This document shows positions 9,199-18,039 of a stretch of 64,000 nucleotides of DNA, in pieces (the first letter of the stretch is position 1; every line of letters starts with the position of its first letter). Position numbers and translations under genes: made by a program. This DNA is from an uncultured Acetatifactor sp. (lineage in GTDB: Bacteria > Bacillota > Clostridia > Lachnospirales > Lachnospiraceae). The DNA lies in assembly GCA_934436245.1 (NCBI GenBank), contig CAKSAM010000003.1, positions 69,497-133,496 on the forward strand. Direction: 5' to 3'. The notes below the pieces were generated by a model. That model had not been told where the DNA came from and did no database searches. It saw only the letters and a list, made by a program, of their open reading frames with translations.

Positions 9199-9214
9199 AA
9201 TTTTTATTAAATCT

Positions 9215-9688
9215 TTAATTTTCTTTGTCTTCTTTTGTATACCATGCCCGCGCCTCTGGTGATGTTTCCTGAAGCAAAATTCTATAGTGTGTCCATGATA
9301 AAGGTCGACCAGACTTTGGACTCAGTGAGTCCAAAATTTGAGGAAATTCCTGATGAAATTTTACATATTTATAAAGACTACTAAAATCAAATCCTTTACC
9401 ATATTTTTCTTTTAGTTCCGCTGATAGCTTTTTCATAGTTTTTTTGCCATAGTCTGCTTTTCCATTTTCATCCAGACACTCTATAGCAATTCGTTTCCCC
9501 AATAACCAGTTCCTTTGAACCAGAATTGTATCGACAGCCGCATACGCAATACTTTGTGCACTCTCCACGATTTCACATGTATCAGCAAATAAATCGCCTG
9601 TTTCATGGTAAACAATCGTATTTCTATTTAATTTTGGCCTTGTTAAATTCAAACTTGCTTTTCCTTTTTCAGAATGTATCTTTTCCAT
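9215..9688 (-). CDS. Stand-alone DUF1016 N-terminal domain protein (truncated YhcG family)
   Basis: The 157 residues match the N-terminal half of YhcG/DUF1016 proteins: LTRPKLNRNTIVYHET, QRNWLLGKRI, YGKGFDFSSLYKYVKF and LSWTHYRILL with EARAWY. Full-length family members continue into a PD-(D/E)XK nuclease domain, which is missing because the frame stops soon after EARAWY. It is either a domain-only protein or a remnant. Its base composition is more AT-rich than the ddl-murF genes upstream, suggesting acquisition. The start at 9688 has AGAGG 8 bp upstream; the longer frame to 9877 overlaps ddl antisense-like coding and is rejected. Confidence 0.7.
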   Translation of the reverse strand: MEKIHSEKGKASLNLTRPKLNRNTIVYHETGDLFADTCEIVESAQSIAYAAVDTILVQRNWLLGKRIAIECLDENGKADYGKKTMKKLSAELKEKYGKGFDFSSLYKYVKFHQEFPQILDSLSPKSGRPLSWTHYRILLQETSPEARAWYTKEDKEN

Positions 9689-9720
9689 CAAAGCAACCTC
9701 TTTTTCAATTAAACCGGCTA

Positions 9721-10902
9721 TTACAATTTGCCACCCTTTGAACCGCCAAAGCTTGCGGAATTCAGGATGTTCGTATCGAACGTAAAGGTCAGTCTCTCCT
9801 CGGTGCGGGCTCTCTTCAAAGACAGCTGGATCATACGGTCCAGAAGCTCTTTGTAAGGAACTCCTACCGGCTCCCACAGATAGAATGCCAGAGATCCCGG
9901 GATGGTATTGATCTCGTTAAAATACAGCTTGCCGTTGTCCTCATCGATCATAAAGTCGATACGGGACACACCGTTACAGCCCAGTGCTTTAAAGGATCTG
10001 ACTGCCAGCTCCCGGACTTCCTCTCTCTTCTCCGGAGACAGCTCTGCGGGAATCTTGCGGGATACGCTCGCCATGCCCTTGGAGCCGCTGCCCTTGGCAT
10101 TGCTGACATATTTATCCTCATAGCTTAAGATATCCTTGGTATGCAGAGGCTCTTCACATTCGGAAGCAATAGCATCATTCTCATCTCCCAGTACCGAGCA
10201 GTTGATCTCACGTAAATTGGTGATGGCGTGCTCCACCAGCACTTTGGTCGCATACTTGAACGCATCATCAACGGAGTGGGTCAGTTCCACACGATTTTTA
10301 GCTACACTGATGCCTACGCTGGAGCCTAAGTTGACCGGTTTTACGATCACCGGATATCCCAGTCCTTTTTCCACTTTGTCAAGCAGAGTCTCTATCTGTG
10401 CATAATCCGACAGAGTATACAGCTGCGCATCCAGTACCGGAACATCACACTCCTTTAATACAGCTTTCATGATGTATTTGTCCATGCCGATGGCGGATGC
10501 GGTCACATCACATCCCACGAAGGGGATGCCCATGGTCTTCAGATAACCCTGGAAAGCGCCGTCCTCTACGTTGGTACCGTGGACTACAGGGAAAGCCACG
10601 TCGATCTCTACCGGTTTCTTCCCGCCGAACAGCTTCACCGGGAAGGGAGTCAGGAATACCTTTCCATCCTCATTGGTCATGATCACTCTCTGGGATTTTT
10701 TCAACAGTTCGTCGATATTTTTATAGGATTCGATCTTGCCGATCTCCTCACCGATGTACATTTCATTACGCTTGGTCATATAGACCGGGATCACTTCGTA
10801 TTTGTCTGTGTCCATGCTCATGACAGCCTGGATGCCGGAGATCACGGATACTTCGTGTTCTACACTCTTGCCGCCAAACAGCATTGCTACTCTTGTCTTC
10901 AT
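9721..10902 (-). CDS. ddl: D-alanine--D-alanine ligase
   Basis: This cytoplasmic ATP-grasp enzyme makes the D-Ala-D-Ala dipeptide for peptidoglycan. The 393-residue protein has the N-terminal GGKSVEHEVSVISG signature, the ATP-grasp lysine region PVIVKPVNLGSSVGI (about 187-201), and the metal/active-site stretch FNEINTIPGS (about 330). It is longer than typical Ddl by a C-terminal tail of about 30 residues. AGGAGGG precedes the ATG. It follows the murF-like gene by 75 bp, placing synthesis of the dipeptide next to its ligation to the muropeptide. Confidence 0.95.
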   Translation of the reverse strand: MKTRVAMLFGGKSVEHEVSVISGIQAVMSMDTDKYEVIPVYMTKRNEMYIGEEIGKIESYKNIDELLKKSQRVIMTNEDGKVFLTPFPVKLFGGKKPVEIDVAFPVVHGTNVEDGAFQGYLKTMGIPFVGCDVTASAIGMDKYIMKAVLKECDVPVLDAQLYTLSDYAQIETLLDKVEKGLGYPVIVKPVNLGSSVGISVAKNRVELTHSVDDAFKYATKVLVEHAITNLREINCSVLGDENDAIASECEEPLHTKDILSYEDKYVSNAKGSGSKGMASVSRKIPAELSPEKREEVRELAVRSFKALGCNGVSRIDFMIDEDNGKLYFNEINTIPGSLAFYLWEPVGVPYKELLDRMIQLSLKRARTEERLTFTFDTNILNSASFGGSKGGKL

Positions 10903-10977
10903 TTATTTTCCCTCCTGAATTTTCCTGCTCTCTGTCAACTATCCGGAACCACTTTCGCAAAATCACACCTGGATCGT

Positions 10978-12555
10978 CTAATAGTTATCCGTCAGGTCAT
11001 TCTCTAATAAAATATACTTATGTCCCTGCCCTTTGATGGCATAGGCGTAAGATACAGCTTCCTCCAGCTTGTCGAATACCAGGCATTTCTCTTCCGGGAA
11101 TCCCTTCTCCAACACGCCCTCCCTGATGGGCTCGGTATGTCGTCTGCCCACTAACAGGATGTAATCGCAGCAATCCGCTGCGTAGTTACCGAATTTATGA
11201 TTGTATTCTGCTTCCTTGTCACCCAGCTCTACCATACCCGGCGTGATCATGATCCGGATACCGTCAAACATAGCCAACGTCTCCACCGCTGCCTTGGAAC
11301 CTACGGGGTTGGAATTGTAAGCATCATCGATGATCGTCACGAGACCGTGCTCACGCATCTGCATACGATGGGGTACCGGCTCGATCCGGCGTACCGGGAT
11401 CCGCAGTTCCTGCAGCGTCATGCCCATCTTATGGGCGACCGCGATAGCCCCCACCACATTGATGACATTGTGGGCACCGATGAGACGCATCTGGAATCTC
11501 TCGCTCTCGCCGTCCGGGGTCACTACGGTGAACTCCGTACCTAACTGGGATACCTTCACATCTTTGGCACAGTATCCTGTCCCTTCCGTCTCGGAATAAT
11601 AGAAGATCTTCTCCGGGGTCTGATCATAAACGGGAGAAGCTGCCTGCTGCTTAATATAATCGTTGTCACCGTTTAAGAACAGCATGCCGCCCTCCGGCAG
11701 GGCATCCGCCAGCTCGAACTTCGTCTTCTGAATATTCTCCATATTAAAAAAGGTCTCTAAATGCTGCGGTCCGATGGATGTGATCACACCGTGATCGGGA
11801 TGCACCATATCGCAGATCTCCTTGATATCGCCCACATGACGGGCACCCATCTCACAGACGAAGATCTCCGTGGTGGGCTTTAAGGAGCCTCGGATGGTCC
11901 GCACCACACCCATAGGCGTATTGAAACTCTCCGGAGTCACCAGTACATTATATTTTTCCTGTAAAAGTGTCTGTAAATAGAACTTTACGCTGGTCTTGCC
12001 GTAGCTGCCGGTCACACCGATGACGGTAAGTCCCGGGACGCTTTTCAGCTTTCTCACAGCATCATTGATATAATGCTGATTGATCCCCGTCTCCATGGGA
12101 TGATTGATGACATTCGCCACAATATCCAGAAACAGATTCACAGATACCAGAATCAGACACAGCCCCGGGATCCGCTTCATTCCGCCAAATCCACACACCA
12201 CTGCGAATATCGCAGCCGTAAGGATCAGCTCCGTAGCGAGCAGTCTCCTGACCCGGGCAGTATACACCAGCTTTTTCTTCGTGTTCATCCGCTTCATGGC
12301 ACGATATACCACGATGATCACGAGCAGCACCAGATACTCGAAGATTTCGAGGGCAAGGTATGGGAACACACAGGTCACAATACCCAGTGCCAGGCCAAAA
12401 TAGAGGATCCATTGCAACCGGAACTTCTTCTTCAGCCAATGAAGGTGTTCTTTATTCTTATAGCCGTTCTGCTGGAACATATGAATATTATACCGCATGG
12501 TATAAAAATATGCCGGAACAGCAAGCACGACCGCTATCAGCACACGTATGATCAT
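10978..12555 (-). CDS. MurF-like Mur ligase with an N-terminal membrane domain
   Basis: This 525-residue protein starts with about four hydrophobic segments in the first 150 residues, a part normal MurF lacks. The Mur ligase follows: P-loop GVTGSYGKTS (about 177), the central region CEMGARHVGDIKEICDMVHPDHGVITSIGPQHLE (in pieces), and the late motif DDAYNSNP (about 415). By family it should add D-Ala-D-Ala to the UDP-MurNAc-tripeptide, and the adjacent ddl supports this. The membrane domain may tether it to lipid-linked steps. Its ATG overlaps the hydrolase stop by 4 bp (ATGA), showing tight coupling. I leave the symbol blank because membrane Mur-ligase paralogues exist. Confidence 0.85.
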   Translation of the reverse strand: MIIRVLIAVVLAVPAYFYTMRYNIHMFQQNGYKNKEHLHWLKKKFRLQWILYFGLALGIVTCVFPYLALEIFEYLVLLVIIVVYRAMKRMNTKKKLVYTARVRRLLATELILTAAIFAVVCGFGGMKRIPGLCLILVSVNLFLDIVANVINHPMETGINQHYINDAVRKLKSVPGLTVIGVTGSYGKTSVKFYLQTLLQEKYNVLVTPESFNTPMGVVRTIRGSLKPTTEIFVCEMGARHVGDIKEICDMVHPDHGVITSIGPQHLETFFNMENIQKTKFELADALPEGGMLFLNGDNDYIKQQAASPVYDQTPEKIFYYSETEGTGYCAKDVKVSQLGTEFTVVTPDGESERFQMRLIGAHNVINVVGAIAVAHKMGMTLQELRIPVRRIEPVPHRMQMREHGLVTIIDDAYNSNPVGSKAAVETLAMFDGIRIMITPGMVELGDKEAEYNHKFGNYAADCCDYILLVGRRHTEPIREGVLEKGFPEEKCLVFDKLEEAVSYAYAIKGQGHKYILLENDLTDNY

Positions 12556-13322
12556 TTCAGATATGCCTCCATAATTCCCCGGAACTGTGCCGGTTTCTCA
12601 AGGAAAGAAAAATGACCGGTTCCCGGGATCACTGCCAGGCCGCAGTTGGGTATCTTCTCTTCCATAATATGTGCATCCCGGATAGGAGTTGCCGTATCCT
12701 GATCTCCCCAGATCAGCAGCACTTCCTGACGGATCTTCGGAAGCAGCTCCGTCAGATCCTCATTGACCGCCTTCACCATACACTGACGCATCATGGGTGT
12801 CGCATTGCGGTAGTCTGCCGATCCCTGTCGGCTCCTCCAGTCATCGATCACCTCCGGGAACATGGCATAGATCAGCTTCAGATTCAGGAATTTCTTCAGG
12901 ATCTTGTACTTGCGGATCTTCCATTTCTGGGCAGCAGTCCGCACCGGCAGGACACCGGCACTGTCGATCAGGATAATATTCGTGATCTCAAAAGGGATGC
13001 TCTCTCTGGCTGCCAGCTTGATGATCACACGGCCGCCGTAGGAATGCCCGATGAGTGTTGCCTGCTTTACCTGCATAACTTCCATAAATCTGCAGAAAAA
13101 GTCCGCAAATCCGTCCACATTCCAGGGTTCCTTCGGCTCATCACTGCCGCCGAAGCCCGGAAAATCGAACTGGATCACACGGTACCTGCTGCCGTCTATC
13201 ACGCCGGCTACGGAATCATACACTCCCAGATCCGTACCCCAGCCCTGTAAGATCACAACCGTCTTATCACCGGTACCGGTTGTTTTATAACATATATTAT
13301 ATCCGTCTACTACTATATTCAT
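12552..13322 (-). CDS. Alpha/beta hydrolase
   Basis: The 256-residue protein has the alpha/beta hydrolase fold: an oxyanion segment near ILQGWGTD, the nucleophile elbow GHSYGG (Ser about 93), an acid in LLIWGDQDTATP and the late histidine in IPGTGHFSF. The substrate is unknown. Its stop overlaps the start of the MurF-like gene, and it leads the cell-wall operon from the promoter at 13363-13391. The start at 13322 follows GGGGATTACC; the longer frame to 13445 would run through the terminator hairpin. Confidence 0.85.
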   Translation of the reverse strand: MNIVVDGYNICYKTTGTGDKTVVILQGWGTDLGVYDSVAGVIDGSRYRVIQFDFPGFGGSDEPKEPWNVDGFADFFCRFMEVMQVKQATLIGHSYGGRVIIKLAARESIPFEITNIILIDSAGVLPVRTAAQKWKIRKYKILKKFLNLKLIYAMFPEVIDDWRSRQGSADYRNATPMMRQCMVKAVNEDLTELLPKIRQEVLLIWGDQDTATPIRDAHIMEEKIPNCGLAVIPGTGHFSFLEKPAQFRGIMEAYLK

Positions 13323-13362
13323 GGTAATCCCCAATTCAGAGTCATTGATACTACAAGCTTTT

Positions 13363-13391
13363 ATTATAAGCGTATTCCGCCACAATAGCAA
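13363..13391 (-). promoter_or_regulatory. Promoter of the hydrolase-murF-ddl operon
   Basis: TTGCTA (13386-13391) and TATAAT (13363-13368) on the minus strand are 17 bp apart, directly after the preceding terminator. Confidence 0.65.
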
Positions 13392-13394
13392 CCA

Positions 13395-13427
13395 AAAACA
13401 ACTACCGTAATACACGGTAGTTGTTTT
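13395..13427 (-). terminator. Intrinsic terminator after the GH3 gene
   Basis: Perfect 14-bp arms (13395-13408 and 13414-13427) enclose a 5-base loop, with T-rich ends on both strands. It lies between the GH3 stop and the next minus-strand promoter. Confidence 0.85.
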
Positions 13428-13484
13428 GATTATACTGTATTCCAACTGAAAATACTACACATTTCAGCGGATAATTTTGTTCTG

Positions 13485-15773
13485 TTATTCTTCCATGGCA
13501 TTCAGACGGTCCACCAACTTCTGTACATCCGCCATGCTGACTCCGCCGCCGAAGCTGACCGGTCCGCGCAGAGGCATATACTGAAGCATCGCTGCGTTCA
13601 TTTCATCGCTGATGGCTTCCTTCGCGGCATCGCCGCCTTCGCTGACCTCGCTGTCCTGACCGAACATTCCTTTGCTCAGAACACTCTGTACCAATTTCCA
13701 GGCCTCCGGACGGCTCATGATATCGCCCATTGTCGTATCTGTGGTATAGTGGAAAGGAATCTTCACAGTGGATTCCACAGTCACGGTATCTCTGAGAGCA
13801 ATGTCTCTGGAAGATGCTCCGATAAGGATCTCGAACTCTCCGGTCTCCACCTGCCAGTCATGGATCTGTACATCATAGTAGGCAAAGGCCCTCTTACCGA
13901 GTGTAAAACTCACTGTCTTCGTCTCGCCGGGTGCCAGTTCGATCTTGGCGAAATCCCGCAGCTCTTTCACCGGTCGGATCACAGTGCTATCTTTATCCGC
14001 CACATAGAGCTGTACAACTTCCTTACCCGTTCTATCTCCGGTATTTGTCACATCCACAGTCACCGTCAGTTCTTCTGTGTCTTTCATGGTCTTTTTGTCC
14101 AAACGCAGATTGCTGTAGGCAAATGTGGTATAGGACAATCCGTAGCCGAAGGGGAACAATACATCCATTTTCTTCTTATCGTAATAGCGGTATCCTACGA
14201 AAATGCCTTCCCGGTATTCCACATGGTCGCCCTCACCAAAACCAGACAGATAGGAAGGATTGTCTTCCAACTGCTTCGGGAATGTCTCCGGAAGCTTCGC
14301 ACTGGGATTCACCTTGCCGAAGAGGATGTCATACTCGGCACCTCCCACAGCCTGTCCTCCAAGATAGGCTTCCAGAATACCTTTCACACGATCTGCCCAT
14401 GGCATCTCCACCGGTGCACCGTTGTGCAATACGACTATGGTGTTCGGCTGTACTGCTGCCACTCTTTCAATCAATTCATTCTGGCAATCCGGCATCCGCA
14501 TATGTTTACGATCAAAACCTTCGGATTCAAATGCATCCGGCAGTCCTGCAAAAATCACGGCTGCCTTTGCCTTTTTCGCCGCCTCCACGGCTTCTGCCAG
14601 TAATACCTCATCCGTCTTATCTTCTTTGTCATCAAATCCCTGGGCATACACAATCTGTGTATTGCCTGCTGCCTCTGCCGCATCCAGGGCTCCTGTGATC
14701 TTATGACTATTGATATGGGAACTTCCTCCGCCCTGATATCTGGGCTTCTTCGCATATTTTCCGATAAAGGCGATCTCTTCGCCCTCTGTCAGCGGCAGCA
14801 CATTCTCATTCTTCAACAATACAATGGTCTCTTCCGCCACTTTCTTCGCAACCTCATGGTCGTGATCCAGATCAAACACCGCTTCGGTATCTCGGTTCTC
14901 GGTATAGCGATATACAATGTTTAAAATACGTTCCACTGCGGTATCCAGTACCTTTTCCTCCAGTGTTCCGTTCTGTACCGCTTCTACGATCAGCTTATCA
15001 TTGACTCCCATAGAAGAAGGCATCTCCAGATCGAGACCTGCTTTTAAGTCTTCCACACGGTCATTGACTGCGCCCCAGTCACTCATGACATAACCGTCAA
15101 ATCCCCACTTGTCTCTCAGGGTCTCTGTGAGATATTTGTGATGTGCGGCCGCATAAGTTCCGTTGATCTTGTTATAAGAGCACATAACTGTCCAGGGTTT
15201 TGCCTTCTTCACCGCTCCCTCAAATGCCGCCAGATAGATCTCGTTCAGTGTTCTCTCGTCAATGATCTCATTCACGGACATTCTACGGGTCTCCTGATTA
15301 TTCGCCAGAAAATGCTTTAAACTGGTTCCCACATGCTTGCTCTGCACACCGCGGATCAGAGAGCCTGCAATCTCACTTGCCACCAGGGGATCCTCTGAAT
15401 AATATTCAAAATTACGACCGCACAGGGGAGAACGTTTGATATTCACAGCCGGCCCCAGAATAACACTGACGCCTTCTGCCTGACACTCATTGCCCAGGGT
15501 CTCGCCCATATGATACAGCAGATCTCTGTTAAAGGATGCCGCGGTTCCGCAGCCTGCCGGGAAACATACTGCTTTAATACTCTCATTTACCCCAAGATGG
15601 TCCGCCTTGTCATCCTGCTTGCGCAGACCGTGAGGGCCGTCGGATACCATACTTGCGGGAATCCCCTGTCGCTCGCAGCTTTCAGTATGCCAGAAATCCG
15701 CGCCGGAACACATTGCCGCCTTTTCCTCCAATGTCATGTTTGCTATCAGATCTTTGATTTTTTCCTTTGTCAT
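13485..15773 (-). CDS. Glycoside hydrolase family 3 beta-glycosidase
   Basis: This 762-residue GH3 enzyme probably releases beta-linked sugars (beta-glucosidase-like) in the cytoplasm, as no signal peptide is seen. The (beta/alpha)8 domain has KHFLANNQE and the nucleophile aspartate in GYVMSDWGAV. The second domain has GLPDAFESEGFDR. A fibronectin-III-like domain (VTVDVTNTGDRTGKEVVQLYV) is followed by an extra C-terminal tail of about 100 residues. The ATG at 15773 is 10 bp after AGGAGG. It is divergent from an AraC-type regulator, its likely activator. Exact substrate specificity cannot be read from sequence. Confidence 0.92.
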   Translation of the reverse strand: MTKEKIKDLIANMTLEEKAAMCSGADFWHTESCERQGIPASMVSDGPHGLRKQDDKADHLGVNESIKAVCFPAGCGTAASFNRDLLYHMGETLGNECQAEGVSVILGPAVNIKRSPLCGRNFEYYSEDPLVASEIAGSLIRGVQSKHVGTSLKHFLANNQETRRMSVNEIIDERTLNEIYLAAFEGAVKKAKPWTVMCSYNKINGTYAAAHHKYLTETLRDKWGFDGYVMSDWGAVNDRVEDLKAGLDLEMPSSMGVNDKLIVEAVQNGTLEEKVLDTAVERILNIVYRYTENRDTEAVFDLDHDHEVAKKVAEETIVLLKNENVLPLTEGEEIAFIGKYAKKPRYQGGGSSHINSHKITGALDAAEAAGNTQIVYAQGFDDKEDKTDEVLLAEAVEAAKKAKAAVIFAGLPDAFESEGFDRKHMRMPDCQNELIERVAAVQPNTIVVLHNGAPVEMPWADRVKGILEAYLGGQAVGGAEYDILFGKVNPSAKLPETFPKQLEDNPSYLSGFGEGDHVEYREGIFVGYRYYDKKKMDVLFPFGYGLSYTTFAYSNLRLDKKTMKDTEELTVTVDVTNTGDRTGKEVVQLYVADKDSTVIRPVKELRDFAKIELAPGETKTVSFTLGKRAFAYYDVQIHDWQVETGEFEILIGASSRDIALRDTVTVESTVKIPFHYTTDTTMGDIMSRPEAWKLVQSVLSKGMFGQDSEVSEGGDAAKEAISDEMNAAMLQYMPLRGPVSFGGGVSMADVQKLVDRLNAMEE

Positions 15774-15879
15774 GTTGCTATAACCTCCTGTCATTCAACC
15801 TTGTCCGCTTGCTCTTTCTGTTTACCAGTTTAGCAATTTTCCACGTCGATTCCTATATCTGATTATGACTTCTTTTTAG

Positions 15880-15891
15880 GTCAATATTGAC
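15880..15891. promoter_or_regulatory. Palindrome shared by the divergent GH3 / AraC promoters
   Basis: GTCAATATTGAC is a perfect 12-bp palindrome between the two divergent genes. It overlaps TTGACT, the -35 of the AraC gene, and on the other strand TTGACC, the best -35 candidate for the GH3 gene. It is a plausible operator, although AraC proteins usually bind direct repeats. Confidence 0.45.
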
Positions 15892-15916
15892 TTTTTTCTT
15901 CTTTTTATTCTATGAT
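15887..15916 (+). promoter_or_regulatory. Promoter of the AraC-family regulator gene
   Basis: TTGACT (15887-15892) and TATGAT (15911-15916) are separated by 18 bp, about 50 bp before the regulator start. Confidence 0.6.
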
Positions 15917-15964
15917 GTAAATATATCGCCGGGAAATAATATAATTTCAGAGGGAGGCTTTGCC

Positions 15965-16783
15965 ATGCCGCGATTTCCACACGAAGAGGTTGCTTTTGAA
16001 AGCGGAATCAACGTCCGTTTTGCAATCTATAACAGCAATAACGATTACATACCGGAACACTGGCATCGAAGCATGGAAGTCATCTATATCTATGAGGGTT
16101 CCATGGAACTCATTGAGGGACAGCGGGTTCTGTTGCTGCATGCCGGAGATTATCATGTGGTCAATTCCGCCGCCGTCCATGCTACCCGGACCACGACACC
16201 GTCCCGGGTTCTGTTATTACAGATTCCTTATGCGTTTCTCATAGGTGCCATCCCAGAATATGAAAGCATCCGTTTCCTGTTCTCCCACAGAGATTCTTCT
16301 GCCGATGCGCAGATTCAGGAGATTCTGACTTCCATGGGCGATCTCTATACAAAAAAACCGCAAAGCTATACTTTGCGATTTTCCGGTCTGCTTTATGATT
16401 TTTTATACATCCTTATGACCCACTATAAGGTCACTGTCGACAATACTTCCCGGATTCAGAGTCAGAAAAATCTGCATCGCCTCGAGCCTGTGATTCAGTA
16501 CATCCAATCCCATTACGCCGAAGCCATTTCTCTGGAAAATGCAGCCTCCCTGGCTCATCTGAACCCAGAATATTTCTGCCGTTTTTTCCGGCGGAACATG
16601 GGAACCACCCTCACTTCCTATATCAACAGCGTGCGTCTGACGCATGTCTGCAAGGATTTAAAAGACACCGATCTGAACATCAGCGAAATACTGGATCGGC
16701 ACGGAGTCACGAACTATAAATTATTCCTGCGCACCTTTAAGCAGGTATACGGCTGTGCTCCGAGGGATTTCCGGAAGCAGTGA
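15965..16783 (+). CDS. AraC-family transcriptional regulator with cupin sensor domain
   Basis: This 272-residue regulator has an N-terminal cupin-type ligand domain, where EHWHRSMEVIYIYEGS and GDYHVVNS lie in the first 75 residues. Its C-terminal double HTH runs from about 175 to 270 and includes HLNPEYFCRFFRRNMGTT and a closing FKQVYGCAPRDFRK. Such proteins typically activate neighbouring sugar-utilisation genes, here the divergent GH3 gene. The ATG at 15965 follows GGAGG by 8 bp; the upstream extension to 15887 runs through the promoter. It converges on the HD-domain gene with a 6-bp gap. Confidence 0.92.
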   Translation: MPRFPHEEVAFESGINVRFAIYNSNNDYIPEHWHRSMEVIYIYEGSMELIEGQRVLLLHAGDYHVVNSAAVHATRTTTPSRVLLLQIPYAFLIGAIPEYESIRFLFSHRDSSADAQIQEILTSMGDLYTKKPQSYTLRFSGLLYDFLYILMTHYKVTVDNTSRIQSQKNLHRLEPVIQYIQSHYAEAISLENAASLAHLNPEYFCRFFRRNMGTTLTSYINSVRLTHVCKDLKDTDLNISEILDRHGVTNYKLFLRTFKQVYGCAPRDFRKQ

Positions 16784-16789
16784 GGAATG

Positions 16790-17392
16790 CTATGATAACT
16801 GCTCCATCTCTGCCTGAATCTCATCCTCGGTTGCCGCCATGGCCTGCAGGGTCATGGTCAGAAGCTTCTCCAAATCCCAGCCCAACTGCTCAGCGCCACG
16901 TTCGATGACCTCGCGGGAGCAGCCGGCAGCGAAGCCTTTGCTCTTATATTTCTTTTTTAAGGACTTTAATTCCATGTCTTTCGTACTCTTGGAAGGGCGC
17001 ATCAGTGCAGCTGCCCAGATCAGTCCGGTCAGTTCGTCTGCCGCAAAAAGCACCTTCTCCATCTCATGTTCCGGAGCCACGCCGATCGTCTCCCCACAGC
17101 CTACAGTGATGCCGTAACCATGAGATACTACCCCATGAATGATATCCTCTCCCACGCCGGCTTCTCTGAGCATCTCGGGAGCCTTCAGGCAATGTTCTTC
17201 CGGGTATAACTCAAAATCAATATCATGAAGCAGTCCCACAATGCCCCAGTATTCCGCATCCTCTCCATATCCCAGCTCTTTTGCATACCATTTCATCACA
17301 GCTTCCACTGTCAGGGCATGCTGGATATGAAAAGGATCCTGATTGTATTTTTTTAATAAAGTGAATGCTTCGTCTCTTGTAATGTGTTCCAT
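16790..17392 (-). CDS. HD-domain phosphohydrolase-like protein
   Basis: The 200-residue protein carries an HD metal-binding fold: H in DPFHIQHALTVE, the HD pair in GLLHDIDFE (about 53-56), and later H/D residues in HGVVSHGYG and LFAADELTGL. It probably hydrolyses a phosphorylated or nucleotide substrate, which cannot be specified. It is the last gene of a three-gene unit, 22 bp after the small protein at 17415-17612. Confidence 0.8.
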   Translation of the reverse strand: MEHITRDEAFTLLKKYNQDPFHIQHALTVEAVMKWYAKELGYGEDAEYWGIVGLLHDIDFELYPEEHCLKAPEMLREAGVGEDIIHGVVSHGYGITVGCGETIGVAPEHEMEKVLFAADELTGLIWAAALMRPSKSTKDMELKSLKKKYKSKGFAAGCSREVIERGAEQLGWDLEKLLTMTLQAMAATEDEIQAEMEQLS

Positions 17393-17414
17393 GTTGAGTA
17401 CCTCTCTGTCATCT

Positions 17415-17612
17415 TTATATAGTCATATTTTCCGGCCACAGGGAACCCTCTGTAAGTCCCCGTTCCGTAAGCCAATTATCCTCCACGGAGACATATTTTT
17501 CAACTCCGGATTCATCCACAAGTGTCACTGATACCTTCGGTCCCTGTCCGGGCAAGCGTTCCTCGCAGCCGTAATCTCCGTCAAAAATCTGTCGGATCTT
17601 CCATGTCGCCAT
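17415..17612 (-). CDS. Small protein of unknown function (65 aa)
   Basis: I do not recognise this protein. It is short and acidic, with WKIRQIFDGDYGCEER at the start and the pattern VTLVDESGVEKYVSVEDNWL, which suggests a small beta-rich fold. The start at 17612 has AGGAGG 7 bp upstream. It overlaps the 3' end of the preceding 109-codon gene by 32 bp and precedes the HD gene by 22 bp, so all three are probably one operon. Confidence 0.7.
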   Translation of the reverse strand: MATWKIRQIFDGDYGCEERLPGQGPKVSVTLVDESGVEKYVSVEDNWLTERGLTEGSLWPENMTI

Positions 17613-17910
17613 TGTCATCCTCCTCTGTATCAATCCCCAGTCCCTGCATCAGAATACGATTCCACTCCGCATTATTGCTTTCCAGTTCTTTCTTCTGCAT
17701 AATGCGATTGCGGTCACTTAAGATCGCCAGCATTTCGTCTGCGATCTCCTCCGGCGGCAGATCAGAATAATGACACAGATAACCGATCATACGGCTCGCC
17801 GTAAAATCCGTATTCAGATTCTTCGTCACCAGATCACAGAAAGATTCCGGATATCCCCTGGCTATGAGCATTTTATATAATTCCATACTCTGCGGTGATC
17901 TTTGTTTCAT
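17581..17910 (-). CDS. Hypothetical protein (109 aa), first gene of the HD operon
   Basis: The family is not recognised. The sequence looks helical, with MELYKMLIARGYPESFCDLVTKNL (in part) near the start and SDLPPEEIADEMLAIL in the middle, and the tail is strongly acidic. GGGGAAACAG precedes the ATG, and a promoter with TTGACT-N17-TATGGT lies upstream. Overlap with the next small gene supports translational coupling. Confidence 0.75.
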   Translation of the reverse strand: MKQRSPQSMELYKMLIARGYPESFCDLVTKNLNTDFTASRMIGYLCHYSDLPPEEIADEMLAILSDRNRIMQKKELESNNAEWNRILMQGLGIDTEEDDNGDMEDPTDF

Positions 17911-17957
17911 CTGTTTCCCCTATAAATATATCTATGATTTTCAGTCTCTTTGGGAAA

Positions 17958-17986
17958 ACCATATAGTAAATATCCTTTTAAGTCAA
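17958..17986 (-). promoter_or_regulatory. Promoter of the small HD-domain operon
   Basis: TTGACT (17981-17986) and TATGGT (17958-17963) on the minus strand are 17 bp apart, about 45 bp before the 109-codon gene. Confidence 0.6.
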
Positions 17987-18004
17987 TACCAAAAATTCCT
18001 GCGG

Positions 18005-18033
18005 TTGAAACTTTCCGAAATGCTTGTTAGAAT
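18005..18033 (+). promoter_or_regulatory. Promoter-like site directly before the EEP gene
   Basis: TTGAAA (18005-18010) and TAGAAT (18028-18033) are 17 bp apart. The predicted transcription start falls almost on the ATG at 18040, so transcripts from here would be leaderless, or the site is fortuitous. Confidence 0.4.
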
Positions 18034-18039
18034 GAAGAT

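Noticed and set aside
13322..13445. N-terminal extension of the alpha/beta hydrolase
   Set aside because: The extension would be translated through a terminator hairpin and the promoter; the ATG at 13322 has a ribosome site.
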